A stretch of 64,000 nt of DNA from Rhynochetos jubatus (GCA_027574665.1 CM050657.1:17537700-17601699), one strand, 5' to 3'. Shown: positions 49,491 to 60,110, counted from the first letter of the stretch. Notes: generated from the letters alone by a model not told the origin. Made by a program: numbers and translations.

Positions 49491-52400
49491 CTGCGTATCT
49501 GAATGTGTTTTGCTATTGTCTAGCAGGGCCATAGCACTGCCGTTTGCCTTGTGTTATTAAGCCACCTTGATCATTTTGGATCGGGTTTTTCTTGGAATAA
49601 GTCCCCCTCCCCATTATGGAAAGAATTAAACCGTGCATGAAATGACTTGAACAAGGATGCCTGAGGCTCAGCACTGCATGCAGGCAAACGGGATCCTGCC
49701 AGCACAACCAAGAGGTCTAGGCAGCCACGACTTGATAGAAGCTCTCTTGCACCAAGATCTGGAGCGCTTCAGGTAACAGCCTGCAGTCCCCTAGCCGTGT
49801 CCAAGAATTTACATTTGATGATAAGTGAAACCCCGAGAAAGAAAGCTGAGCTTGCCAGAGACTTGCTGAAGGCTGCCGCCTTCCTCTGTCTTGTATTAAT
49901 TTCTCCATTGCTTCAGTGATTCACCACCAGGATGGTGCCCAGCGGAGATGGCATGTAGTGGCCAGGCAAAGGCGCCCGGGGGTCCCTGTGTACTGATCCA
50001 TGTGTTGCTTTCTTGTGTAGCCGGACTATATCGTGGAAAAGGGGGTTAAGCTGAGATGGGTTATGACATTGTCTTACTCGTGGAAACCAAATCACTTCTG
50101 AAGGATAGTGTCACGGTTCTTGTTTTTAGGCAGAGAAATTGAGGCAAGGTGAAAGGATGTGTTTGTCAGCTTGAGGGACCGAGGCAGAATTGTGAATAAA
50201 CTACATATAATCCAAAATAACATCAGAGAGTAAAAGCCAGAATCGTACATACATGGTTGCATGCCTTGCAGCATGAAATTAGACGCACAGGGAGAGACAG
50301 GGGAGTCATTGATGAACCTCTGCTATTATCTCCATGTGCCTACAGCCCACTGCTGTTGAATCATGTGGTTGTAGTAAATGTGACCCACGGGGTACATACA
50401 CAAAATGATGGTAAGCACTGTTACCCACTTTGACGCACAATGGATTTCTGTGCCCGTTCTGCGGTCAGGCAGGATATACCTCACTCAGCAGGAAGGGAAG
50501 AGGATGGCTCATTAGCTAAGGGGTACAGTAATAAGGCAAAAGCCAATGGGACTGTCTGGCAAACCTACTGCTTCTGCTAATTAATGAGGAGAGATGGTTG
50601 CTGGGCCAACTGCAGATGTTGCTGCAAATTATGCCATTGCTATCCCTGCCAGCGAGCTCTCACTGCAGCTAGCACTTCTCCAGGTGTTCTTGCCACAACA
50701 ATAGTCCCTGCTGTTCGTTTTGTCTCCTTCCAGGGAAAATAAAATGCTTCCTTTTGGTGGGGATAGACTCTAATATTTAAGAGGTTTTCAGGCCCAGACT
50801 CCACTCCTTTAATTTCTTCTCCTCTTGTTGTATTGGTCCCATTTTCCTTCTCTGATTTGTCCTCAAATTCTCTTTATTTTCCATTCAAATTGCTTTCCAA
50901 ACCACAGAATAAGGCTAGAAAGAAGCGCCTCCAGTGATGCTGATTTCCTTACTCTGTTTCCCAGCCAATAACACTAAGAGGATATCTCATGGAAGCTGCT
51001 GAAACTCTTCCCATCCTAGCTCTCTCCCTCTTCCCTGATGAGGCCATTGGTCCTGCCAACGCTGGCAGTGATACAGACCTGGCCGGTATGGGACTGCTCG
51101 CTCCTCTCTGGCTCTGAACAGGCTGGTTTCCTTTTGCACATCTGCTGTATAAACCCATGGAAGTTCACTGGGTAAAACCTGATTTTCAACTTTTACGCAA
51201 AGTCAGCAGAATGAAAGAAAAAGAAGAAAAAGCCCAACTCCCCCCATGTTCTTTAGTTTTGCTCTGTATGCAAAACCTGTCTGTGCGGTTCTGCTGAGCG
51301 CCGATGCCCTACTTTTATGGCTCACATAGCTCAACTAAAAATACATTGAGATTTCCAGCAAGGTCCCTGCTGTGAACCGTCTGAGCAAGCAGGCGTTGCT
51401 GCAGCCCCAAGCCCGGTGCGGTGCAGCCTGGCCATGCCTGCGCTGTGCTCTGCTCGCGGCGCAATTTATACCAGCCCTTGGCACTAAATAGGATGAGAAA
51501 AAGCCAGCAATCTTGAGAAAATCAATACTCCTTCTTCCCGTCAGCTCAGACAAAATGTCCTGACATGGCATTGCAAGAACAAAATTGAAAAAAGATATGA
51601 GATAACTTAAGACCTACTTGCTATTATTACTACTATTAGTGTTATTTATAACGCAGTGGTACTGAAGATGCCCTGCTGGTATAGAGGGTGGCTTTAAGCA
51701 GTAACATCTGGGGCTCTGAAACAGTTATGGAAATAAAACCGTGGCTGAAACTCTTCACGGTAGACGTTACACATACTTGCTTTATGTGCTTAAACAGAAA
51801 AGAGACTACCATGCTATTTTTGTCTCTTTTGTGTGGTCCTGAGAAAGCATGATAAATAAAGGTTAGTGGGACCCGATTTTAAAAGCAGGAGAAGCTAATA
51901 GAGATTATTTGTGTTGAAGATAGGGTTTATAAATTCTTCTGCCCTGGAAAAAATGACTGAATTTTACCAGCTGGCTTCTGAAGTTACCCTAAACAACGTT
52001 TCTCACAACAGCATGTTCTTTTAGAGACGTTCAGCTTGAAGTTCAGTTAACTGTCTTCTACTTAATTTTCCATTGCATAAGAAGGAAAATGGAAATTATT
52101 TTATGACATCTATTGTGTATTTGCTTATAAGGATGTACTTATGTGGGTCTAGTTTATGTGAGGAATGGCCATTACTGTTGCTACAAGTCAGCAGTTTTCC
52201 CATGCAGGGTATTAATCTTTCAGCTTCTTCACTTGGGGCTGTTCCCTGGTCAGGACAATAACTTGCAATATCTGGGAGCTGTGGGAATGTTAACCAGATA
52301 ATCCTGTGAAGTAGGTAAAGGTGTCACTTGATTCCCATCAGGGGGGACAAATCTCAGATCCGTGTGCGTTGCTGGCCCCCAGCACAGCTCACATCAAGCC

Positions 52401-52689
52401 TCTGCCCACAGCGGGCTGGGGGCCAGAACGGGCTCCCCTGCCTACACATAGGTACCCAGGCCTGAGAGCGTATGTCCACTCCTTGCCTGGTGCTACACCG
52501 TCTCCTTCCTCCAAGTTGTTTTCAAGGGAAAGACAGACCTTTTTCACAAAGTCTTCCAGCCATTCCTTGTTTAAAAAAGGGAATCGGGTTCTGAAGAAAA
52601 GCCGGATCGATGGTGCACTTCCCAGTGCACCCCCCCTGTTGCAGAAAACACCAATGATGCAATTCTTGGCAGACTAAATTATGAGTGAA
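49491..52689. other. Unique sequence, nothing recognised
   Basis: Frames up to 118 codons (52321-52677, plus) without recognisable product. 51.62-51.65 kb has short ATT/ACT runs. No transposon was identified. Confidence 0.6.
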
Positions 52690-52960
52690 ACACTTGTAAA
52701 AGTCATAAAGGTATACGCATTTAATTAAGACTTCAGGAAGCTATTGCATTTTTTTCCTATTAAATATTAATTCCCTTTAAAAGAGTACTTTTGAGCTGTT
52801 TTGAGAACGTAACCGGTACTCTAATGCCATCTAATTAATTAAGAATTTCATCCACATATGTATTAACAGTCTGCTATTATTGCTGAGGACATTTCACTGG
52901 TATTTAAATATATTGAACCAAACATGATTTGCATTTAAATGGCAATGATCCATGCAGCTT
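52690..52960. promoter_or_regulatory. AT-rich candidate conserved element with octamer
   Basis: Includes GCATTTAATTAAG (about 52708), CTAATTAATTAAG (52831), CACATATG (an E-box) and a perfect reverse octamer ATTTGCAT at 52927-52934. No repeat family is visible and simple repeats are few. An enhancer role is inference only. Confidence 0.3.
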
Positions 52961-54374
52961 CCTGGAAAGGCACGCCTGGTAGATGAAGTCTGACTTTGCC
53001 TCCCTGACCTCGATGTCCCGACAGTATGCCAAGGCAGCTCAGCTAGGATTTCACTCCATAAATTGAGAAATGGCAAGGAAACGGGAGAGTTTCTCCCAAA
53101 ACACAGTACAGACTTTGTGACTCTACTGGTGACAAATGCAAGCTTATCCATCGCTGACATCCTCGTTAACAATGTCACATCTCTTATCAGCTGAGCTGTC
53201 CTTTCTCGCCTGTCTTGTTGATTCTTTTGACGTATTATTATATTAGAGATGTTAACAGGACCTTTGTAATATCTAGAGCTGCAGAGGCAGAGGTGTTGGG
53301 AGGGAGAGGAATGAGCTACCGCGTTGTCCCCCCACTCCAACTCCCACACGGTTGAAGTGGGTACCTTGGGAGAGCTCTGGTGCATCCCCATCTTCTTGTG
53401 CCCCCAAGGATGAGTTAGATAGCTGGGAAGAAAAAGGGTACAGAAAAGAGAAGGTGGGATGTGGGGTTTTAATCACAAGAGATACGTTTAGCGGGATGTG
53501 CTCTCCCTTAAGAATTACCTCAGTTGTTTCCATTTCCAGGATGACTTCCCAGCACTTATGCATTACTCTTCTACTTGTCTAATACAGTTCACATTGATTT
53601 TTCCCCTTATTCTCTGCTGACTGTACAGTCTGAAACACCAAAGACCTTAAAGTCAAGGTCAAGTTTTTATTCCCTGAGTAAACAAGCTGGGGAGAAGGGG
53701 GGAGATGCGGGGGGAGAGGGAGTAAGCACTTACACCAAAAGATACACTCAGCGACCTATGAAACAAATATATTCCTTCTAAAAAGACCCTCCAAGGAAGA
53801 AGGCCTACAAAAGATTCATGCTTTCAGCCTGCAAATTCTGCATTAAATAAAATTCTTACTCCTGAGGAACAAATGTTAAGAGCAGGCCACTGTGCACGTG
53901 GCCAAAACAAAGCCATCCCGTGATGTTTAAAGTCAAACATGAAGTTAAACACTGTGTAGTCAAGGTACAGGGAAGCATTAAAAATTATTTTGGTTTTGTT
54001 AGGCAAGCAGCTTAGATTTTGCTCATGCACTGAATACTTTCATTTGTCATCATCATATCTAAGAATTGATCCCAGTACATCAAATTCTCAGTATTATTTT
54101 TGACCAATTAATGACTCCATATATTATGTTTGACCATCTGTAACTAGAAGCATGGTTATACAGCAAATGGCTGGCTGCTTATCTGTGATTCATAGACTCT
54201 CTTGAGTCTGCAGATTTGGCTGGAAACCTGGTAAGAAATTATTTTGTTTTAGGATTTTGGATGCTTCTAGCTTGTGTTGAGCTGAAATACAATGAGTTCA
54301 AGTGTTCTGGGGCTTCTGCTTGGGTTTCTTCCAGACAGAGAAATGGGTCAGTATGAAAATAATTATACAGCGAG
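52961..54374. other. Unique sequence around the G-quadruplex
   Basis: A 165-codon frame (53391-52894, minus) has no recognisable domain and partly overlaps other frames. Nothing else was seen outside the G-rich motif. Confidence 0.55.
53689..53720 (+). other. Predicted G-quadruplex
   Basis: Four G runs fit the canonical pattern: GGGG (53689-53692), GGGGGG (53697-53702), GGGGGG (53709-53714) and GGG (53718-53720), with loops of 4, 6 and 3 bases. It is the clearest quadruplex motif I saw in the window. It lies in unique sequence, about 0.65 kb before the old repeat cluster. Confidence 0.75.
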
Positions 54375-54540
54375 GTAGAGGTATGGAAACTGCCACACTG
54401 GATCAGACCTGAGACCCATCCAGACCCAACGCTGGCACCGACAGCGGTCGCTTCGTGTGCCTCGAGCAAGGGCAGCCCCTGCGCAAGTAGATGTAGACAC
54501 AACCCCTGGGAGCCTCATCCCTGTCTCTCAAGGACAAAGT
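54375..54540 (+). mobile_element. Ancient CR1/L3-like LINE 3' UTR fragment
   Basis: GGAAACTGCCACACTGGATC followed by AGACC, CCCATCCAGACCCA and CCGACAGCGGTCGC aligns with a repeat common in sauropsid genomes (family version: CATACTGGATCAGACC ... GTCCATCTAGCCCAG ... CCGACAGTGGCCA). I regard that repeat as part of the 3' UTR of an old CR1/L3-type LINE. It is strongly diverged, and similarity fades after about 54500. It is the first of three old repeats packed within 0.8 kb. Confidence 0.55.
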
Positions 54541-54761
54541 TTGTTTCCAAGCCCAAAGTCTGATGCTGTATGCTGTCTCTGATATTTTTCATTAAAAGGA
54601 GTTAATACGTATACAGTAATAATTGCAACCTGATGTTCTAGTTCTTTTCCGGCAGTTTGGAAACAGAAGGCCCCAGTTGGAGCTAGTAGCATGGTTTGGG
54701 GACAAAATAAATTATCTTATGCAATTTGGTTCACGTATTTTCAATGCTAACATAATTAAAT

Positions 54762-54985
54762 GAGACAAAGTCTACAGGGAGAGGTAATACCTTTTATTAG
54801 AACAAACTGATAGTTTAAGGGGAAAAAAGCAGATATGTTTTCAGGCACACAAACCCTTTTTCAGGTTTGTATGCCAAAAAGCTTGTCAGTGTATCAACTG
54901 GTCCAAAAAATTATATTACTTCTCTGTATAAATACTGCTTCAGTCATATCCTTAGAAGATAACAGCTACAATAACACCACTAATA
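54762..54985. repeat. Ancient palindromic (MITE-like) amniote repeat
   Basis: The segment folds back on itself. The left arm 54772-54812 (GAGGTAATACCTTTTATTAG, then AACAAACTGAT) pairs imperfectly with the right arm 54893-54928 (ATCAACTGGTCC ... ATTACTTCTCTGTA). Inside lies a second stem at 54844-54855 and 54863-54874 (GGCACACAAACC against GGTTTGTATGCC, one mismatch) around CTTTTTCA. The tail near 54960 (AACAGCTACAATAACACCAC) matches the end of an interspersed repeat I know from turtles and crocodilians, whose arms read TTTTATTGGACCAACT. Palindromic form suggests a non-autonomous DNA transposon, but the superfamily is not known to me. Confidence 0.6.
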
Positions 54986-55099
54986 TAATTAAAAGCAGTT
55001 GAGGATGATTGAATGCCATTTCATAGCAGAGTTGGACATGAAGTTTCCCAAGAATAGCAGGGTGGAGCTATGCTGCAGACACAAAAATATTTGTGCTTT

Positions 55100-55195
55100 T
55101 TCCCTTATCTTTACTCTGTAATTCTGATTTTACTTGCACCAGTATAAATAGAAGTCATGGGGTTGATACTGGTGCAACTGAGAACAGACTTTGGA
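55100..55195. repeat. Ancient palindromic repeat fragment
   Basis: TTGCACCAGTAT at 55134-55145 is an exact reverse complement of ATACTGGTGCAA at 55166-55177, with a 20-base loop containing GAAGTCATGGGG. Flanks read AATTCTGATTTTACTT and CTGAGAACAGACTTTGG. This matches a palindromic amniote repeat whose consensus, as I remember it, has TTACACCAGTGTAAAT on both arms around a GAAGTCAATGG core and an AATTCTGCTCTCAGT end. It is a decayed copy about 115 bp after the previous palindromic repeat. Confidence 0.6.
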
Positions 55196-56395
55196 TTTTC
55201 CATGTATTTTCAAAACAGCCTCATCACCTCGTAAAACGTCTCTCTAATGCAGGGGATAAAAGTAGGTCATCCATTTTCTCCAACATCCTGCTATCTCGGT
55301 AACATTAACTGAAAGGAACAGCGTGTGCACATTTTATCCGGCATCACCGTCACTGTATTCCATCAAATTATGACCCTTTAGTCCCGCCATTGGAGTGTTT
55401 CCCAGAAAAAGGCAGTAATGTAAATGATGCACAGATAAGAAAGGAAAAAACCACAAACCAGAAAACCTCCTAAGGTGGAAAATGTATTGACAATAAGCCA
55501 GCTTAGCTTTCCCTGATGTTGTTTATTTTCATATTATGTTTTTAAAGCAAATTTTCCCAAGACACCTCACAAGTTATTTCACATGCAGATACAAATAGAA
55601 ACAATTTGTATGTTGCAGTAAATCTTAAAAGTAGCAAATCAAGGCTTATAAGAAGGGAGTCAAGACAAGATAAGAAGTAGAGAATGATTAAACAAAATAA
55701 TTTCAGAAATTTAGATATTAGAATTTGTTCACTGGGTGAGAGCAAAACATGCCATCAAACAGCAAGAAGATTAAGGAGTTTTTACACATAGGATTAGGCA
55801 AAGCGTGGAAAAAAAGAAATCTTCCAGTGAGGGAAGTAGGAGATAATAAGATGTCTGAGGAAGGGGCTGGAGATTTGGGGAATCTGGGAAAAGAAACAGG
55901 GCGAGAGCTGAGAGCACGTGTGAATCGGCACTCATCTGCTGGGACTGGGGCGATGCTGCGCCACGTCCAGCGCTGGTACAGGTTGGCACTGGGCCATGGG
56001 GCAGCTCTGCTCCCACCTGTCCCCAGGGACCATCAGGGTGCCATACCTTAAACGTACGGCAGCTGCCGGCGTTCCACACAGGACTGCAGTTTCCTCTTTT
56101 TTCCGTTTTTAAAATAGTGTTTCCAAGCCTGCACTTTCCAGTCACCAAACAAAACTGCAAGCTCCGTCAGTTTGGGACAGCATGCTGCTGACATGCTCAG
56201 AAATGCTCCAAAACGCCCTAAATAAGCACTGCCAATGTTTATTTCTAAACATCAGAGAACCCGGGAAGTAGAGTAGCACTTTGACTGTTTTGATTTGGAA
56301 ACATTTGTGCAGATTCAACACTTGTCTGCAGCACCCTTCTGGGATGAAACCGCATAGGTACAGCAAGTGCCAAAAGTGCAGACAGAGAACTTGGA
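55196..56395. other. Unique sequence before the CR1
   Basis: 55.5-55.75 kb is AT-rich. Frames of 129 (56160-55771, minus) and 100 codons (55749-56051, plus) overlap on opposite strands. No gene was recognised. Confidence 0.55.
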
Positions 56396-56788
56396 GAATT
56401 AGAGAGCTGGGGCTGTTTAGCCTGGAGAAGAGGAGGCTGAGGGGGGATCTTATCAATGCTTATCAATATCTAAAGGGTGGGTGTTAGGAGGATGGGGCCA
56501 GGCTCTTCTCAGTGGTGCCCAGTGACAGGACATGGGGTGATGGCTATAAACTGGAAAGCAGAAGGTTCAGCCTGAACGTGAGGGAACACTTCTTCCCTGT
56601 GAGGGTGACAGCACTGGAAGAGGCTGCCCAGAGAGGGAGGGGGAGTCTCCTTCCCTGGAGACTTTCCAAAGCTGCCTGGACTTGTTCCTGTGTGATCTGC
56701 TCTAGGGGATCCTGCTCTGGCAGGGGGTTGGACTAGATGATCTCTAGAGGTCCCTTCCAACCCCTACCACTCTGTGAATCTCTGTGAA
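56396..56788 (+). mobile_element. CR1 LINE 3' UTR, 5'-truncated (second subfamily)
   Basis: This is a nearly canonical bird-type CR1 3' end in sense orientation. Landmarks are GCTGTTTAGCCTGGAGAAGA, GGATGGGGCCAGGCTCTT, GAGGCTGCCCAGAGAGGGAG, TGGACTAGATGATCTCTAGA, and GTCCCTTCCAACCCCTACCA. It ends in a short TCTGTGAATCTCTGTGAAA repeat, unlike the ATTCTATG terminus at 26.6 kb, so it belongs to another subfamily. There is no ORF2 sequence. The limited divergence from the remembered consensus suggests it is among the youngest insertions in the window. Confidence 0.95.
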
Positions 56789-58730
56789 ATTCCAAAACTC
56801 AGTGTAATTTTGAAGAAAATCCATTTAAAAGAAGTCTGATAAGGCAGAAAACTTGTATTTCAGATAGGTCACTCCCTCCATAGCCATAACGCTCCTAGGA
56901 ACCTCATGTGGTTGTTTCTGCTTAACAAGAAGCCAGTAAGTGTGTCACATTTTAAAGTATTCAATAATATTTTTGACCTATGTTTTAGTTATTAAATTCC
57001 AAATGACAATGCAGGCCATAAAAATTATTTTAAATGATTGGCTATATGCATGTAGATCCATATTTGCTGATACTTATCTTCATGTGTAGGGAAGATAGTG
57101 TAGAACCAGGTTATTGGCAAGCCCTACTTCTACTTCTTATTATCACATCAAATGTAAAAGCAGATTTGCCTAATAGGAGGCTTAGCACTGAAATTCTTGA
57201 TAAAAAAATCTAAAAAGTTATTAAATAATAATCATAAATGTTAATATAATGATTGTGTTATTAGTTGTTATTGCTCATTACTACTATTGATCGTACTTAT
57301 TGATACAGCCACAATAAACACATCAGCACTGGCATATCCAGGGTGTGAGACAGATGTTTTTCTGCCAGTTCTTAAAGAACTTACTGTGTTAAAAGCCACC
57401 TTTCCAGGTTTTCCTCCTCTAAATACCATGCAAGGGCAGTTTTCCCATGCCATGGGCTAAGTCCTGCTCCCACTGACCCCCTCTCCCACCCTGCTCGGTC
57501 CCACCAGGCTCACCCCATCGCAGCACATGCAGCCACAAGTTATTATCTCAACATTATGGGTTAGCACAGGGAGAAGTATTGGGAGAGCTTTATTTGATGT
57601 TTTCTGCCTCCCTTTTTATGGATTATCCGCAAGTGGATGATCCGGAGACGGACATGGGAAGGGGAAAGTGAAGAATCCCACAAATCCAAACCCATTCTGA
57701 CTCACTATGAGCAGCAGCCAGACTGCCGTGTACATACCTTCTGCATCTACTTCCCTTTTGCTTACTAGAGCCTGCATAATACCCATTCCTCACTGCTGTG
57801 GGAAACCCAAAGTCACCCTTTTTCCCTGAAACAGAATTCAGTGGGATATTGTTTTATTTAAAAAAAAAAAAAAAAGACTGGTATATTTTTGTTTCACGTG
57901 AAAAAGACTGGGATTCAGTAATGCAGACATGGCCTCATGGGAATGAAATCTCTGCCTGTATTTGGCCACATAAATTTAATTTTTGTTAACCCTAAGCTGG
58001 AAGGAAAACTCAGTATATTTAACAAGCCCAAGCTGGCTGCGCTGGAGACCACAGTACAATTGCCCTGGGCTGAGAATAATAATAGAACTGGAAATGATTT
58101 TTGAATTGTGATGTTCTGGAGAAAGAGGTTTTTTAAAGCAGCTATGTGTGCTCTGTGTCACCACAGCTGTCCACCGAGCTCCGCGCTGCAGATATGTCCC
58201 TGCTCCGTCCCAGCCACTGAGCATCAGTCTGCACCAGGGGTTGTTATAGGAAGCAGAGAGGAAAGGGGAATAAACCAAGATAGAAACAAATGGCACTCGC
58301 AACACCCTGTGAATGAACCAGAAGTTGGTAACCACAGCACGGGACAGGGTGCTGAACTGTGTTGTGATTTCCTGCTCACCGGTGTAAGTGAAGCATCCCT
58401 CTTCTCTGCAGTCTAGGAATAGACAGCTGAAGGCTCTTGTGTCACGAAGGGCATGAGAACAACTTATAGGAAATTGCTGTTTATTAGGAATTCCTTGTAA
58501 TCCTGGATGTTGCAGCAAATTCCCAAAGGGATGCAGAGAGGAAGGGAAAAAGCACTGGATGTGCTTCTGTAGCAACAGGATCTAGCTACCCTGTCATGAA
58601 GGTGTTATAATGGCTAGTGTCCAGATAGAACCTGGGCAGAAGAGCTTTTAATCAAATTAGCTGAGGAGGCCAAGGCCCAGAAAGCAGTGAGACTGAAGAC
58701 TGGGTGTGTCAACAGCTGTTGGTAAGGTAC
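56789..58730. other. Unique sequence holding the longest chance frame
   Basis: 57.18-57.30 kb is very AT-rich (TTATTAAATAATAATCATAA). The longest frame in the window, 199 codons at 58575-57976 (minus), has no domain I recognise and is overlapped by a 102-codon plus frame. Its length is about what chance gives in 64 kb. Confidence 0.55.
57860..57875. repeat. Poly(A) tract, 16 A
   Basis: Uninterrupted run of 16 A after GTTTTATTT. No retrocopy body was recognised upstream. Confidence 0.95.
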
Positions 58731-58785
58731 AGGCTGAAATCCTGGCTCCACTGTATTCAATAGGAGGTGTTGCCAGTGATGCTCA
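58731..58785. repeat. Short ancient repeat fragment (TCAATGGG family)
   Basis: GGCTGAAATCCTGGCTCCAC, TATTCAATAGGAGGT and GTTGCCAGTGA follow the order of an amniote repeat with the pattern TGAAATCCTGGCCCCATTG, TTCAATGGGAGTTTTGCC. Only about 55 bp is recognisable, so a chance match cannot be excluded. Confidence 0.4.
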
Positions 58786-59208
58786 GCCACCACCATAGCG
58801 GGGATGTGTGAGTACCGCAGGCAGCTCACAGCCCTGCCTGTGGGCATATAAAGTCCCCAAACTCATCTGCTGTTAGAGAACAGACTTTTACAGTGTGCAA
58901 GGCTACCCCCAAGGGCTTCGGTGGCTTCAAGCATCTTGGAGAGCTGCAGCATCTGCAGAGGCATGGGACATCCGCATGCTCCTTCGCTCTGCAGCACAGG
59001 GCACCGGAGCTCACCGTCCCGGCATCCTGAAGGCAGGGATGTACCGGATGGTTCCAGAGGGTCCCTGCCCTGCAGCGAGAGCTGCTGAAGAGGACGGTGA
59101 GCTCAAACACCAGCAAACCCGTTGTCTGAGCGCACCAGAGCTGAAGGAGAAACCAAGCTGGCCATAAACAGAGTCGGCTCCACAGCGCCTGTTTGATTAA
59201 AGCTATTT
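58786..59208. other. Unique GC-richer sequence
   Basis: Frames on both strands (58895-59167 plus, 90 codons; 59116-58826 minus, 96 codons) overlap fully, so neither is favoured. It leads into the CpG-rich patch. Confidence 0.55.
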
Positions 59209-59520
59209 TTGGAATCGAAACTCACGGGTGGGAAGGGAAGCAGAAAGCAGATAAATTAGCCATTAAAAAGCAGTGCAGCCGCATTGCTGAGCCCTATCAG
59301 GCATTTCAGGCGGCGAGCAACAGAGGACACGACAAACCCGTCTTTGTTCTTCTGCTCGCTCGCTGCGCCCCATCGGAGATAAGACGGTAGCGAGGGTTCA
59401 TTTCGCTGGAGAATCACGGAGTTATTCATTAACCCGCTTGGCTAAATAAAGACCTGATAAGGGCAGAGTGCCTGGCAGCGGGGCAAGCCAGGTGCAGCGG
59501 GGTCGAAAGCGGCCGTGGGG
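59209..59520. promoter_or_regulatory. CpG-rich patch with GATA-like motifs
   Basis: I count about 20 CpG dinucleotides here, ten of them in 59281-59400, against a local background of roughly one per 100 bp. Words such as GCTCGCTCGCTGCGCCCC and GTCGAAAGCGGCCG stand out. AGATAA (59249, 59377) and TGATAA (59455) are interspersed with ATTAGCCATTAAAAAG and TTATTCATTAACCC. It could be a small unmethylated island, an enhancer or a promoter of an unrecognised transcript. It is too short and too modest in GC to be called a classical CpG island. Confidence 0.35.
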
Positions 59521-59814
59521 TGGGCAGGCACATCTGTGTCCTGTGCCAGGGCCACCAAGTCACCTGTGGTCACATGTACCCAGGATGCCACCAGGATTTT
59601 GGGTATGGACAAAACTGTCTTTTAGCAGCCCCCTTTTTGCAGGGGGTGTTGAGTAATAACAGTGATGTATTGCTGGACAAACACATTGCTTTCTTTTAGC
59701 AGCTGGAGATGCAGCTTGAGTGTTAACAGTGAGAGAGGTAGATGAATATGGATTTTTCAGTTTGGTTGTCAAATCCATACTTGGGAAAAATGAGTAAAAC
59801 CAAGCATTTTCCTC
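59521..59814. other. Unique sequence, nothing recognised
   Basis: Lies between the CpG-rich patch and the AT-rich self-complementary tract. Only short frames. Confidence 0.6.
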
Positions 59815-60110
59815 AACAGGAAAAGAAATGCTCTTTTTTTTTAATTATATAGTGCTGGTTTAAAAAAACCCTTTTCTAAAATTTAGGTCAGTTTTTAAAC
59901 AACAAAGCTTGTTTCAAAACAAAGAGTCAAAATATTTTGTTTTGATGATGTTGAAACAAAATGTCTGTGTATCTCCAAACCATTTCTTTTGACATGTCAA
60001 AATGAAACATTTGTACACTTTCTAATTTTTTTCCCAAATACTGTTGGTTCCTGCATTTTTCAGTGAACTTTTCCATTTGAAAAATGTCACTCAGCTCTAA
60101 AAATTACCAT
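59815..60110. repeat. AT-rich self-complementary tract, possibly an old repeat
   Basis: The tract contains many GTTT/AAAC and TTTTGA/TCAAAA units that pair with one another, for example TTGTTTCAAAACAA near 59908 and a perfect 16-base palindrome at 59987-60002. The end CATTTGAAAAATGTCACTCA and GCTCTAAAA resembles the terminus (TTTGAAAAATTTCACCCAGC) of an interspersed repeat I associate with reptile genomes. The assignment is tentative. Low-complexity drift is the alternative. Confidence 0.35.
59987..60002. other. Perfect 16-bp palindrome TTTTGACATGTCAAAA
   Basis: Self-complementary over 16 bases with two inverted TGACA words (TALE-homeodomain-like). About one such palindrome is expected by chance in 64 kb, but it lies in a tract with other inverted repeats. 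Confidence 0.6.

Noticed and set aside
52894-53391. 165-codon minus-strand open frame
   Set aside because: No recognisable domain, and it overlaps other frames. Judged fortuitous.
56142-56760. Frames on both strands across the 56.4-kb CR1
   Set aside because: They are translations of repeat 3' UTR in both directions.
57976-58575. 199-codon minus-strand open frame, the longest in the window
   Set aside because: No domain, no codon-use or splice support, an overlapping frame on the other strand, and a length expected by chance in 64 kb.
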